Part shown: piece by piece, positions 1-11,820 of the stretch
How positions within the stretch are numbered: position 1 is the first letter of the stretch
Layout: each line of letters opens with the position of its first letter
DNA from: Polytrichum commune
Lineage: Eukaryota > Streptophyta > Polytrichopsida > Polytrichales > Polytrichaceae
Direction of reading: 5' to 3'
NCBI GenBank assembly: GCA_950295325.1
Contig: OX485809.1
Coordinates: forward strand, 7,564,001 to 7,628,000
DNA: 64,000 nucleotides
Notes under the pieces: model-generated
Seen by the model: only the letters and a program-made list of their open reading frames with translations
What the model was told of the DNA's origin: nothing
The model's database searches: none
Program-made: the position numbers and the translations under genes

Positions 1-280
1 ACATGGTTCCTGACACAGTGGGCAGTCGCTGGAGACATCTATTGCGACGTAGCCGACGTCATGAGTGTTTCGTAGGTTGCCATACTGGTGCATCTTCTCT
101 GCAGACTTAGGTGTAGTGTTGTTCCTGAACGCTTGGAAAATGTAACGACTGTCTCAGCACAATGACCTTCGCGTGTGGCATACAGATTGGGAGATGTGCG
201 GGCATTGTGACAAAGTGTGCGAGAAGTGGATGCGGCCTATTATAACAAAGGTCCTCATCAACAGGACGAAGCTATTTTGC
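1..280. other. Unassigned sequence at left edge
   Basis: I see no supported gene, RNA or recognisable repeat here. It abuts the GAGCGG-type repeats at 281-307 and is therefore probably the target-site flank of the decayed MULE end that follows. Confidence 0.4.
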
Positions 281-307
281 GAGCGTTGAGCGGTGAGCGG
301 TGAGCGG
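281..307. repeat. MULE terminal GAGCGG repeats (left copy)
   Basis: Four short direct repeats, one GAGCGTT followed by GAGCGGT units, match in reverse orientation the terminal (GAGCGGA)n block at 38911-38956 and match in the same orientation the block at 59523-59588. The MULE coding remnant at 728-1320 reads towards this block on the minus strand, just as the MULE transposase at 34109-37820 reads towards 38956. I infer that this is the terminal inverted repeat of a MULE 3' end. Confidence 0.6.
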
Positions 308-727
308 TAACTTCCGAGATATTTTGATTAAAATGTTATTTTAAGCAGTAAGTTTATGGTATTTTTGGACTAAAATTATTTTTAGGATTTTTTTTTCTAA
401 ACTTAGTGAACAGTGGGACCTATGACCGTGGACAATTAAGGGCTCTGATACAGGAAAAAATGTTATTGTATCAGTGAAAAATATGGTTTAGGGTGTTTAA
501 TTGAACATTTGGAAGTAATATCAGTAATAAATATGGGTTTGTCTCAAGTCAAACACATATTGTTTTAGTATAATGAGAATTAGTGGTACTCTAAAAGGGT
601 CACGCAACTTTGGGAAAGAGAAATACATGTGGTGCGTCAAATGTCTTGTAGTGGCCCTTTTAGTCTCACTACATCATCATTATAACATATCTTGCATACA
701 TATGTTTCTTTAAAGAAACAGAAAACT

Positions 728-1460
728 CTAAGAATCAAGGTACTTCAACAAACCACCCTCCAAAACTCGCTTCACTTCGTTGAAGCTAAAACTAGCTGCA
801 TGAATGAACGTGTCTGAATCCGAGTCCAAATCACACACTATAGTAAACAAATAATACAAATGCTTACAGTTGGCCCATTGACCCCGTTTTCCAATTGCTT
901 TAGTCGCCATCTCCTTGAAGTTAGGACAAGTGCATGCTGGCAGCTACGAAATCGTCAAGTAGTATTGCTGAACCTTTGGGGGCGTGCCGGAATCCAATGA
1001 GACGATGCATCCTAAGGCAGGGGCTGGAAGCATGCACAATTTGTGCACTTTGGCTTTCAGTGATAGGGTTGAGGCACAATTATTGGCGTGTTTTGTTGAC
1101 GGGGCCTTCTTGTTGCGCCTAATCAATTTCCTTGAATGCCGGGTGGGAAACTCATCTGGATAATGGCGGAATCAATGTAGTTGAACTATAAAAAATGAAC
1201 TATACATGAAATATAGAGGCAAGTATAGACTTACCAACTCGAGTTTCGAGTTTCCTGTTTTTGGTATGTTTCTCCAAGGATTGCATCCAATGCGTGTGGA
1301 GAGGTTGACACAGGTCATCAGATAGGAACATGGAACTACAACCAATAGAGGAAGAACAGGAGCACAGAGGATCACGCGAACCATCAATGACAGAGAGTGA
1401 GCATCGCAACAATCCCAATAAGAGCGGATCAGACGAGGAGACAAAAGAATACTCAATTTG
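728..1460 (-). pseudogene. Decayed MULE transposase remnant (3' end)
   Basis: Minus-strand fragments match the MULE transposase encoded at 34109-37820. The segment near 1258-1300 encodes HWMQSLEKHTK, matching the HWKQSLEKHTK found just after the second catalytic Asp of the intact copy. Positions 944-1126 encode a match to the region before the SWIM finger. Positions 728-910 encode NCKHLYYLF and FSFNEVKRVLEGGLL, the finger's Cys-x-His half and the protein's C-terminus. A frameshift separates the CxC half (ACTCPNF, near 925) from the CKH half. Several hundred residues between HWMQSLEKHTK and the C-terminal part are missing, so this is an internally deleted, frameshifted copy. It lies inverted relative to the intact MULE about 36 kb away. 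Confidence 0.75.
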
Positions 1461-1687
1461 CACAGTTTGTTTGGGTCACAGATAATATGCAATAAGGGCA
1501 GATACACGTTTAGATTTTTGCAAAAATGGCATGTGAAATTGAGTTCTCTGAATATGGATGAAAATAAGTCACACTATAGATTGAATGGTAGGTTGAAAGG
1601 ATTTCAGGTTAGGGGGAGTTGCTTTGATGAATGTTTTGTTATGTCACATTATGGGGTTCTCGGTTCCAAGAGGCGGTAGGGGGTGGA

Positions 1688-2627
1688 TGTCGCGCACCTC
1701 TCCATAAGGAGTGCCCGCAACACTATGGGCACAAGAGGGGACCCCGGAGTGACACCCGGGACTTGTGACGCCATTGGTGAGAGGGACCAAGTGATCCTAA
1801 TGTGGGTGAGGGCCCCGGGCGTTTAGAACACCTCCCACCCACGAAGACTAGGAGTCATGAGGGTAAAGCCATAAGCTATGAGTAGCTTATGGCGTCCCAA
1901 TTCTAGAACGCTCAAGAACACCTCAATCTGAGGTGTGAGCTAGGAGATATAGCACTTTGAGTGGGATGATGTCCCGGGACAGCGCCCTGGAACAGCAGTG
2001 GCCTGGGAGTGGCTCCCGGGACTGCAAAGGTTTAAACAGGCATAACTTCCTTGGTACTTGTCCGAATGGGGCAAGTGAGGTGTCCATCGGCATCAACGTG
2101 AAACGTAGATGACGATAGAGTGGTTGGTTGTTAGATTCAAAGACTGCACGTGGAAGTTATGAAGGTCTGAAGCTGCAGGGAGGCTTCTAGACCCAGCGGC
2201 TAAGGGAAAATGTCTACTTGGCCCCAACTCTTGGTAGAGAGACAAAAGGGATGTTGACGGTGGGGGAGGGGCCCCGCCAAAAGTCCTAGAGGCTTATATG
2301 GGTGAGGCGGCTTTGCCGACCGACCCCCCCGGAGCATACTTGGCAATGTGCTCCGGGTGGTTGTAGTGTTGTCCTACCAACACTATGACCAACTAAGGAG
2401 TGGACTTCCATGGATGGAAGTCCACCTTAGCCATGGGTTACCTACTAAGGGGAAGAGTCCCGAATGCATGTGTAGGAGGGTTTGGTGACCAAATATGAGA
2501 TTGAAGGTCCACGGTTTTGAAAGCTAACCATGCATGTGCGTGGGATGTGCAGGTTAGCGCTCGGGACACTTGCTAGGGTTGGAAAGTGATTGAGCTAAGT
2601 GAAGAAAAGCTAGCAAGGGTCGCGACA
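1688..2627 (+). mobile_element. Solo LTR, chromovirus family, diverged
   Basis: The 940-bp sequence begins TGTCGCGCACC and ends GGTCGCGACA. It aligns along its length with the LTRs at 16705-17676 and, in reverse, 39194-40165, 40369-41344, 44433-45407 and 48961-49936. A 5-bp direct repeat GTGGA flanks it (1683-1687 and 2628-2632), the signature of Gypsy integration followed by LTR-LTR recombination. No primer-binding site or coding sequence follows. It carries more differences than the other copies, so it is probably the oldest of the family here. Confidence 0.9.
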
Positions 2628-2860
2628 GTGGAGGTGTGAGGTAGGAGATATGCCAATTTCAGTGGGGCGCTCGCGCAGGACCAAGCCCTAGACATCATTG
2701 ACCCGGGAATGGCTCCAAGTGGAGGATGTTTAGGTTGTGCTTGAGAGAAGGTAAGGTATTTAGTGATTTTGATTAGAGGCTGAAAATATTTGGTTGAAAT
2801 TGAGTGTGAAATTTGGAATGTGGGGGGAGGTCTTGGAACCAACAGGGTGGAGGACGTCAA
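2628..2860 (+). repeat. LTR-like fragment beside the solo LTR
   Basis: The stretch beginning AGGTGTGAGGTAGGAGATATG and running through GTGGGGCGCT and CCGGGAATGGCTCC follows, with many substitutions, the order of motifs inside the chromovirus LTR (AGGTGTGAGCTAGGAG, GTGGGGCGCTGTCC, GGGAGTGATCCCC). I read it as part of an older related LTR that received the 1688-2627 insertion. The last 100 bp are not assigned. Confidence 0.5.
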
Positions 2861-2891
2861 TACTAATCAGGTCCCGTTCAACACATACCTT

Positions 2892-2967
2892 ACCCTCTCG
2901 GAGCCGAGAGGGTCCCCGAAACAAAGATTGAACCCAACCCCCTACCCCTTCTCGGGGCCGAGAGCGT
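2892..2967. repeat. Two CTCGG-NN-CCGAG palindromes outside an array
   Basis: At 2892-2913 the 10-nt arm ACCCTCTCGG is followed by AG and the exact reverse-complement arm. These are the same arms as in the right-end satellite near 63490, with a different central dinucleotide. At 2946-2967 a weaker version has CTCGG-GG-CCGAG with imperfect outer arms. The two lie about 54 bp apart and may be remnants of the right-end satellite family. Confidence 0.75.
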
Positions 2968-3027
2968 CATTACATGACACAACTTAGCCCCTAATATCTT
3001 CGGACCTTCATAACTTCCACTTGCAAA

Positions 3028-6000
3028 AAAACCCAACCCACCCACTAATCTACCACCTATTCCCCCTCAAAATCAGACTTAGCAAAAATCAACCCATATA
3101 CATGAGCATCCTCACCCCCTCTCCTATAGTGTTTCGGTGCCGAAACACCCTAAAATGAGAAAAAATAAACCCAACCCACCCACTAATCTACCACCTGTTC
3201 CCCCTCAAAATGAGACTTAGCAAAAATCAACCCATATACATGAGCATCCTCACCCCCTCTCCTATGATGTATCGGTGCCGATACACCCTCACATGAGAAA
3301 AAAAAAACCCCAACCCACCCACTAATCTACCACCAATCCCCCCTCAAAATGAGACTTAGATGTCAATGCACACCTCACTTGCCCCATTCAAGCAAGTACT
3401 GAGAAAGTTATGCCCCTTCAAACCTTAGCAGTCTTGGGAGCCACTCCCCGGCCACTGCTAAGGTTTGAAGAGGCATAACTTTCTGAGTACTTGCTTGAAT
3501 GGAACAACTAAGGTGTGCATTGCCATCTACGTTGAATGTAAATAACAATAGAGCGGTTGTTTGTTAGAATTGGACAACGCAAGTGGAAGTTATGAAGGTC
3601 CAAAGATATTAGGGGGTTTGTTTTTTTTCATTTGAGGGGGTGAGGATGCTCATGTATATGGGTTGATTTTTGCTAAGTCTCATTTTGAGGGGGAATTGCT
3701 GGAAGACTAGTGGGTGGGTTGGGGGTTTTTTTTTTTTTTAATGATTTGAGGGTGTATTGGCAAATCAACACATATACATGAGCATCCTCACCCCCTCTCA
3801 AATGGTGTATCGGTGCCGATACCCCCTCAAATAAAATAACATAAAACCCAAACCCACCCACTAATGTACCATCAATTCCCCTTCAAAATAATACTTAGCA
3901 AAAATCAACCCATATGCATGAGCATCCTCACCCCCTCTCAAATGGTGTATCGGTACCGAGACACCCTCAAATGAGGAAAAAAAAACCCCAACCCACCCAC
4001 TAATGTAGCATCAATTCCCTTTCAAAATGAGACTTAGCAAAAATCAACCCATCTACATGAGCATCCTCAACCCCTCTCAAATGGTGTCTCGGTACCGAAA
4101 CACCCTCAAATGAGGAAAAAAAAACCCCAACCCACCCACTAATGTACCATCAAATCCCTTTCAAAATCAGACTTAGCAAAAATCAACCCATCTACATGAG
4201 CAACCTCACCCCCTCTCCTATGGTGTCTCGGTACCGAGACACCCTCAAATGAGGAAAAAAAAACCCCAACCCACCCACTAATGTACCATCAATTCCCTTT
4301 CAAAATGAGACTTAACAAAAATCAACCCATCTACATGAGCATCCTCACCTCCTCTCCTATGGTGTCTAGGTACCGAGACACCCTCAAATGAGGGAAAAAA
4401 AAACCCAAACCCACCCACTAATGTACCATCAATTCCCTTTCAAAATGAGACTTAGCAAAAATCAACCCATCTACATGAGCAACCTCAACCCCTCTCCTAT
4501 GGTGTCTTGGTACCGAGACACCCTCAAATGAGGAAAAAAAAACCCCAACCCACCCACTAATGTACCATCAAATCCCCTTCAAAATGAGACTTAGCAAAAA
4601 TCAACCCATCTACATGAGCAACCTCACCCCCTCTCCTATGGTGTCTCGGTACCGAGACACCCTCAAATGACAAAAAAAAACCCCAACCCACCCACTAATG
4701 TACCATCAATTCCCCTTCAAAAAGAGACTTAGCAAAAATCAACCCATCTACATGAGCATCCTCACCCCCTCTCCTATGGTGTCTCCGTACCGAGACACCC
4801 TCAAATGAGAAAAAAAAACCCAAACCCACCCACTAATGTACCATCAATTCCCCCTCAAAATGAGACTTAGCCAAAATCAACCCATATACATGAGCATCCT
4901 CACCTCCTCTCAAATGGTGTCTCGGTACCGAGACACCCTCAAATGATTAAAAAAAAACCCCAACCCACCCACTAATGTACCATCAATTCCCTTTCAAAAT
5001 GAGACATAGCAAAAATCAACCCATCTACATGAGCATCCTCAACCCCTCTCCTATGGTCTCTCGGTACCGAGACACCCTCAAATGAGAAAAAAAAAACCCC
5101 AACCCACCCACTAATGTACCATCAATTCCCTTTCAAAATGAGACTTAACAAAAATCAACCCATCTACATGAGCACCCTCACCTCCTCTCCTATGGTGTCT
5201 AGGTACCGAGACACCCTCAAATGAGGGAAAAAAAAACCCAAACCCACCCACTAATGTACCATCAATTCCCTTTCAAAATGAGACTTAGCAAAAATCAACC
5301 CATCTACATGAGCAACCTCAACCCCTCTCCTATGCTGTCTCGGTACCGAGACACCCTCAAATGAGAAAAAAAAAACCCAAACCCACCCACTAATGTACCA
5401 TCAATTCCCCCTCAAAATGAGACTTAGCAAAAATCAACCCATCTACATGAGCATCCTCACCCCCTCTCCTATGGTGTCTAGGTACCGAGACAACCTCAAA
5501 TGAGGGAAAAAAAAACCCAAACCCACCCACTAATGTACCATCAATTCCCTTTCAAAATGAGACTTAGCAAAAATCAACCCATCTACATGAGCATCCTCAC
5601 CTCCTCTCCTATGGTGTCTCGGTACCGAGACACCCTCAAATGAGGAAAAAAAACCCAAACCCACCCACTAATGTACCATCAATTCCCTTTCAAAATGAGA
5701 CTTAACAAAAATCAACCCATCTACATGAGCATCCTCACCTCCTCTCCTATGGTGTCTAGGTACCGAGACACCCTCAAATGAGGAAAAAAAAACCCCAACC
5801 CACCCACTAATGTAGCATCAATTCCCTTTCAAAATGAGACTTAGCAAAAATCAACCCATCTACATGAGCATCCTCAACCCCTCTCAAATGGTGTCTCGGT
5901 ACCGAAACACCCTCAAATGAGGAAAAAAAAACCCCAACCCACCCACTAATGTACCATCAAATCCCTTTCAAAATCAGACTTAGCAAAAATCAACCCATCT

Positions 6001-9000
6001 ACATGAGCAACCTCACCCCCTCTCCTATGGTGTCTCGGTACCGAGACACCCTCAAATGAGGAAAAAAAAACCCCAACCCACCCACTAATGTACCATCAAT
6101 TCCCTTTCAAAATCAGACTTAACAAAAATCAACCCATCTACATGAGCATCCTCACCTCCTCTCCTATGGTGTCTAGGTACCGAGACACCCTCAAATGAGG
6201 GAAAAAAAAACCCAAACCCACCCACTAATGTACCATCAATTCCCTTTCAAAATGAGACTTAGCAAAAATCAACCCATCTACATGAGCAACCTCAACCCCT
6301 CTCCTATGGTGACTTGGTACCGAGACACCCTCAAATGAGAAAAAAAAAACCCCAACCCACCCACTAATGTACCATCAATTCCCCTTCAAAAAGAGACTTA
6401 GCAAAAATCAACCCATCTACATGAGCATCCTCACCCCCTCTCCTATGGTGTCTAGGTACCGAGACACCCTCAAATGAGGGAAAAAAAAACCCAAACCCAC
6501 CCACTAATGTACCATCAATTCCCTTTCAAAATGAGACTTAGCAAAAATCAACCCATCTACATGAGCATCCTCACCTCCTCTCCTATGGTGTCTCGGTACC
6601 GAGACACCCTCAAATGAGGAAAAAAAACCCAAACCCACCCACTAATGTACCATCAATTCCCCCTCAAAATGAGACTTAGCAAAAATCAACCCATATACAT
6701 GAGCAACCTCAACCCCTCTCCTATGCTGTCTCGGTACCGAGACACCCTCAAATGAGAAAAAAAAAACCCAAACCCACCCACTAATGTACCATCAATTCCC
6801 TTTCAAAATGAGACTTAACAAAAATCAACCCATCTACATGAGCATCCTCACCTCCTCTCCTATGGTGTCTAGGTACCGAGACACCCTCAAATGAGGGAAA
6901 AAAAAACCCAAACCCACCCACTAATGTACCATCAATTCCCTTTCAAAATGAGACTTAGCAAAAATCAACCCATCTACATGAGCAACCTCAACCCCTCTCC
7001 TATGGTGACTTGGTACCGAGACACCCTCAAATGAGAAAAAAAAAACCCCAACCCACCCACTAATGTACCATCAATTCCCCTTCAAAAAGAGACTTAGCAA
7101 AAATCAACCCATCTACATGAGCATCCTCACCCCCTCTCCTATGGTGTCTAGGTACCGAGACACCCTCAAATGAGGGAAAAAAAAACCCAAACCCACCCAC
7201 TAATGTACCATCAATTCCCTTTCAAAATGAGACTTAGCAAAAATCAACCCATCTACATGAGCATCCTCACCTCCTCTCCTATGGTGTCTCGGTACCGAGA
7301 CACCCTCAAATGAGGAAAAAAAACCCAAACCCACCCACTAATGTACCATCAATTCCCCCTCAAAATGAGACTTAGCAAAAATCAACCCATATACAGGAGC
7401 ATCCCCACCCCCTGTCAAATGGTGTCTCGGTACCTAGACAACCTCAAATGAGAAAAAAAAAACCCACACCCACCCACTAATGTACCATCAATTCCCCCTC
7501 AAAATGAGACTTAGCAAAAATCAACCCATCTACATGAGCATCGTCACCCGCTCTCCTATGGTGTCTCGGTACCGAGACACCCTCAAATGAGAAAAAAATA
7601 ACCCAAACCCACCCACTAATGTACCATCAATTCCCTTTCAAAATGAGACTTAGCAAAAATCAACCCATCTACATGAGCAACCTCAACCCCTCTCCTATGG
7701 TGACTTGGTACCGAGACACCCTCAAATGAGAAAAAAAAAACCCCAACCCACCCACTAATGTACCATCAATTCCCCTTCAAAAAGAGACTTAGCAAAAATC
7801 AACCCATCTACATGAGCATCCTCACCCCCTCTCCTATGGTGTCTAGGTACCGAGACACCCTCAAATGAGGGAAAAAAAAACCCAAACCCACCCACTAATG
7901 TACCATCAATTCCCTTTCAAAATGAGACTTAGCAAAAATCAACCCATCTACATGAGCATCCTCACCTCCTCTCCTATGGTGTCTCGGTACCGAGACACCC
8001 TCAAATGAGGAAAAAAAACCCAAACCCACCCACTAATGTACCATCAATTCCCCCTCAAAATGAGACTTAGCAAAAATCAACCCATATACAGGAGCATCCC
8101 CACCCCCTGTCAAATGGTGTCTCGGTACCTAGACAACCTCAAATGAGAAAAAAAAAACCCACACCCACCCACTAATGTACCATCAATTCCCCCTCAAAAT
8201 GAGACTTAGCAAAAATCAACCCATCTACATGAGCATCGTCACCCGCTCTCCTATGGTGTCTCGGTACCGAGACACCCTCAAATGAGAAAAAAATTACCCA
8301 AACCCACCCACTAATGTACCATCAATTCCCTTTCAAAATGAGACTTAGCAAAAATCAACCCATCTACATGAGCATCCTCACCCCCTCTCCTATGGTGTCT
8401 CGGTACCGAGACACCCTCAAATGAGAAAAAAAATAACCCAAACCCACCCACTAATGTACCATCAATTCCCTTCAAAATGAGACTTAGCAAAAATCAACCC
8501 ATCTACATGAGCATCCTCACCCCCTCTCCTATGGTGTCTCGCTACCAAGACACCCTCAAATGAGAAAAAAAAAACCCAAACCCACCCACTAATGTACCAT
8601 CAATTCCCTTTCAAAATGAGACTTAACAAAAATCAACCCATCTACATGAGCATCCTCACCTCCTCTCCTATAGTGTCTAGGTACCGAGACACCCTCAAAT
8701 GAGGGAAAAAAAAACCCAAACCCACCCACTAATGTACCATCAATTCCCTTTCAAAATGAGACTTAGCAAAAATCAACCCATCTACATGAGCATCCTCACC
8801 CCCTCTCCTATGGTGTCTCGGTACCGAGACACCCTCAAATGAGAAAAAAAAACCCCAACCCACCCACTAATGTACCATCAATTCCCCTTCAAAATGAGAC
8901 TTAGCAAAAATCAACCCATCTACATGAGCATCCTCACCTCCTCTCCTATGGTGTCTAGGTACCAAGACACCGTCAAATGAGGAAAGAAAAACCCAAACCC

Positions 9001-10665
9001 ACCCAGTAATGTACCATCAAATCCCTTTCAAAATGAGACTTAGCAAAAATCAACCCATCTACATGAGCAACCTCACCCCCTCTCCTATGGTGTCTCGGTA
9101 CCGAGACACCCTCAAATGAGAAAAAAAAACCCCAACCCACCGACTAATGTACCATCAATTCCCCTTCAAAATGAGACTTAGCAAAAATCAACCCATCTAC
9201 ATGAGCATCCTCACCTCCTCTCCTATGGTCTCTCGGTACCGAGACACCCTCAAATGAGGAAAAAAAACCCAAACCCACCCACTAATGTACCATCAATTCC
9301 CCCTCAAAATGAGACTTAGCAAAAATCAACCCATATACAGGAGCATCCCCACCCCCTGTCAAATGGTGTCTCGGTACCTAGACAACCTCAAATGAGAAAA
9401 AAAAAACCCAAACCCACCCACTAATGTACCATCAATTCCCCCTCAAAATGAGACTTAGCAAAAATCAACCCATCTACATGAGCATCGTCACCCGCTCTCC
9501 TATGGTGTCTCGGTACAGAGACACCCTCAAATGAGAAAAAAATAACCCAAACCCACCCACTAATGTACCATCAATTCCCTTTCAAAATGAGAGTTAGCAA
9601 AAATCAACCCATCTACATGAGCATCCTCACCCCCTCTCCTATGGTGTCTCGGTACCGAGACACCCTCAAATGAGAAAAAAAAAAACCCAAACCCACCCAC
9701 TAATGTACCATCAATTCCCTTCAAAATGAGACTTAGCAAAAATCAACCCATCTACATGAGCATCCTCACCCCCTCTCCTATGGTGTCTCGCTACCAAGAC
9801 ACCCTCAAATGAGAAAAAAAAAACCCAAACCCACCCACTAATGTACCATCAATTCCCTTTCAAAATGAGACTTAACAAAAATCAACCCATCTACATGAGC
9901 ATCCTCACCTCCTCTCCTATAGTGTCTAGGTACCGAGACACCCTCAAATGAGGGAAAAAAAAACCCAAACCCACCCACTAATGTACCATCAATTCCCTTT
10001 CAAAATGAGACTTAGCAAAAATCAACCCATCTACATGAGGATCCTCACCCCTTCTCCTATGGTGTCTCGGTACCGAGACACCCTCAAATGAGAAAAAAAA
10101 AACCCCAACCCACCCACTAATGTACCATCAATTCCCCTTCAATATGAGACTTAGCAAAAATCAACCCATCTACATGAGCATCCTCACCCCCTCTCCTATG
10201 GTGTCTCAGTACCGAGACACCCTCAAATGAGAAAAAAATAACCCAAACCCACCCACTAATGTACCATCAATTCCCCCTCAAAATGAGACTTAGCAAAAAT
10301 CAACCCATATACATGAGCATCCTCACCCCCTCTCAAATGGTGTCTCGGTACCGAGACACCCTCAAATGAGGAAAAAAAAACCCCAACCCACCCACTAATG
10401 TACCATCAATTCCCTTTCAAAATGAGACTTAGCAAAAATCAACCCATCTACATGAGCATCCTCACCCGCTCTCCTATGGTGTCTCGGTACCGAGACACCC
10501 TCAAATGAGAAAAAAATAACCCAAACCCACCCACTAATGTACCATCAATTCCCCCTCAAAATGAGACTTAGCAAAAATCAACCCATATACATGAGCATCC
10601 TCAACCCCTCTCAAATGGTGTCTCGGTACCGAGACACCCTCAAATGAGAAAAAAAAAAACCCCTA
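3028..10665 (+). repeat. 138-bp KpnI-palindrome satellite, main array
   Basis: Roughly 50 head-to-tail monomers of about 137-139 bp are present. Each runs: poly-A plus CCCAACCCACCCACTAATGTACC, TCAAAATGAGACTTAGCAAAA, CATGAGCATCCTCACC, then the palindrome. The palindrome is arm GGTGTCTCGG, centre TA, and the reverse-complement arm, so most units hold a KpnI site. Higher-order structure is visible: a monomer with CTTGGTACC recurs near 6315, 7011 and 7706, a spacing of about 695 bp or five monomers. A monomer with GGAGCATCCCC recurs near 7395, 8090 and 9335. The left edge is broken by a foldback core at 3362-3620 and one inverted monomer at 3625-3750. No coding function is supported. Confidence 0.97.
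3362..3620. repeat. Foldback core, left copy
   Basis: This non-satellite sequence is an imperfect inverted repeat centred near 3445. ACTTGCCCCATTCAAGCAAGTACTGAGAAAGTTATGCC is mirrored by GGCATAACTTTCTGAGTACTTGCTTGAATGG, with AACCTTAGCAGT mirrored by ACTGCTAAGGTT inside. It matches the 10666-11000 core and, more distantly, the middle of the chromovirus LTR. Confidence 0.8.
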
Positions 10666-11000
10666 ATATCTTCAGACCTTCATAACTTCCACTTAAAATG
10701 TCCAAATCTAACAAAACACCACTCTATTAGTATCTAAATTCAACGGAGATGGCAATGCACACCATAATTGTCACATTCAAGCAAGTACTCAGAAACTTAT
10801 GCCTCTTCAAACCTTAGCAGTGGCCCGGGAGTGGCTCCCAAGACTTCTAAGGTTTGAAGGGGCATAACTTTTTCAATACTTGCTTGAATGGGGCAAGTGA
10901 GGTATGCATTGCCATCTACGTTGCATTGACATCACAATAGAGTGGTATTTTGTTAGATTTGGACATTTTAAGTGGAAGTTATGAACGTCTGAAGATATTA
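10666..11000. repeat. Foldback core joining inverted satellite arrays
   Basis: A roughly 335-bp near-perfect inverted repeat is centred at about 10835. The left arm starts CCTAATATCTTCAGACCTTC and the right arm ends with its inverse at 10975-11000. The satellite runs plus-strand up to the left edge and minus-strand from the right edge, so this is the axis of a much larger inverted repeat. The CCCGGGAGTGGCTCCC and GGCATAACTT...CTTGCTTGAATGGGGCAAGTGAGG segments resemble the middle of the chromovirus LTR. Confidence 0.9.
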
Positions 11001-11820
11001 GGGGTTTTTTTTTTTTCTCATTTGAGGGTGTCTCGGTACCGAGACACCATTTGAGAGGGGGTCAGGATGCTCATGTATATGGGTTGGTTTTTCCTAAGTC
11101 TCATTTTGAGGGGGATTTGATGGTACATTAGTGTGTGGGTTGGGGTTTTTTTTTTCTCATTTGAGGGTGTCTCGGTACCGAGACACCATTTGAGAGGGGG
11201 TGAGGATGGTCATGTATATGGGATGGTTTTTGCTAAGTCTCATTTTGTGGGGGAATTGATGGTACATTAGTGGGTGGGTTGGGGTTTTTTTTTCTCATTT
11301 GAGGGTGTCTCGGTACCGAGACACCATTTGAGAGGGGGTCAGGATGCTCATGTATATGGGTTGGTTTTTCCTAAGTCTCATTTTGAGGGGGATTTGATGG
11401 TACATTAGTGTGTGGGTTGGGGTTTTTTTTTTCTCATTTGAGGGTGTCTCGGTACCGAGACACCATTTGAGAGGGGGTGAGGATGGTCATGTATATGGGA
11501 TGGTTTTTGCTAAGTCTCATTTTGTGGGGGAATTGATGGTACATTAGTGGGTGGGTTGGGGTTTTTTTTTCTCATTTGAGGGTGTCTCGGTACCGAGACA
11601 CCATTTGAGAGGGGGTGAGGATGCCCATGTATATGGGATGGTTTTTGCTAAGTCTCATTTTGAGGGGGAATTGATGGTACATTAGTGGGTGGGTTGGGGT
11701 TTTTTTCTCTCATTTGAGGGTGCCTCGGTACCGAGACACCATAGGAGAGGGGGTGAGGATGCTCATGTATATGGGATGGTTTTTGCTAAGTCTCATTTTG
11801 AGGGGGAATTGATGGTACAA
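11001..11820 (-). repeat. 138-bp satellite, inverted arm
   Basis: Six monomers of the same satellite lie in reverse-complement orientation, with CTCGGTACCGAG cores near 11036, 11171, 11307, 11447, 11587 and 11727. The array stops abruptly after GATGGTAC, within 170 bp of the 3' end of the methyltransferase-like pseudogene. Confidence 0.97.

Noticed and set aside
3028-10665. CRISPR-like array of repeats and spacers
   Set aside because: Whole 138-bp monomers repeat head to tail with no unique spacers, and the context is eukaryotic.
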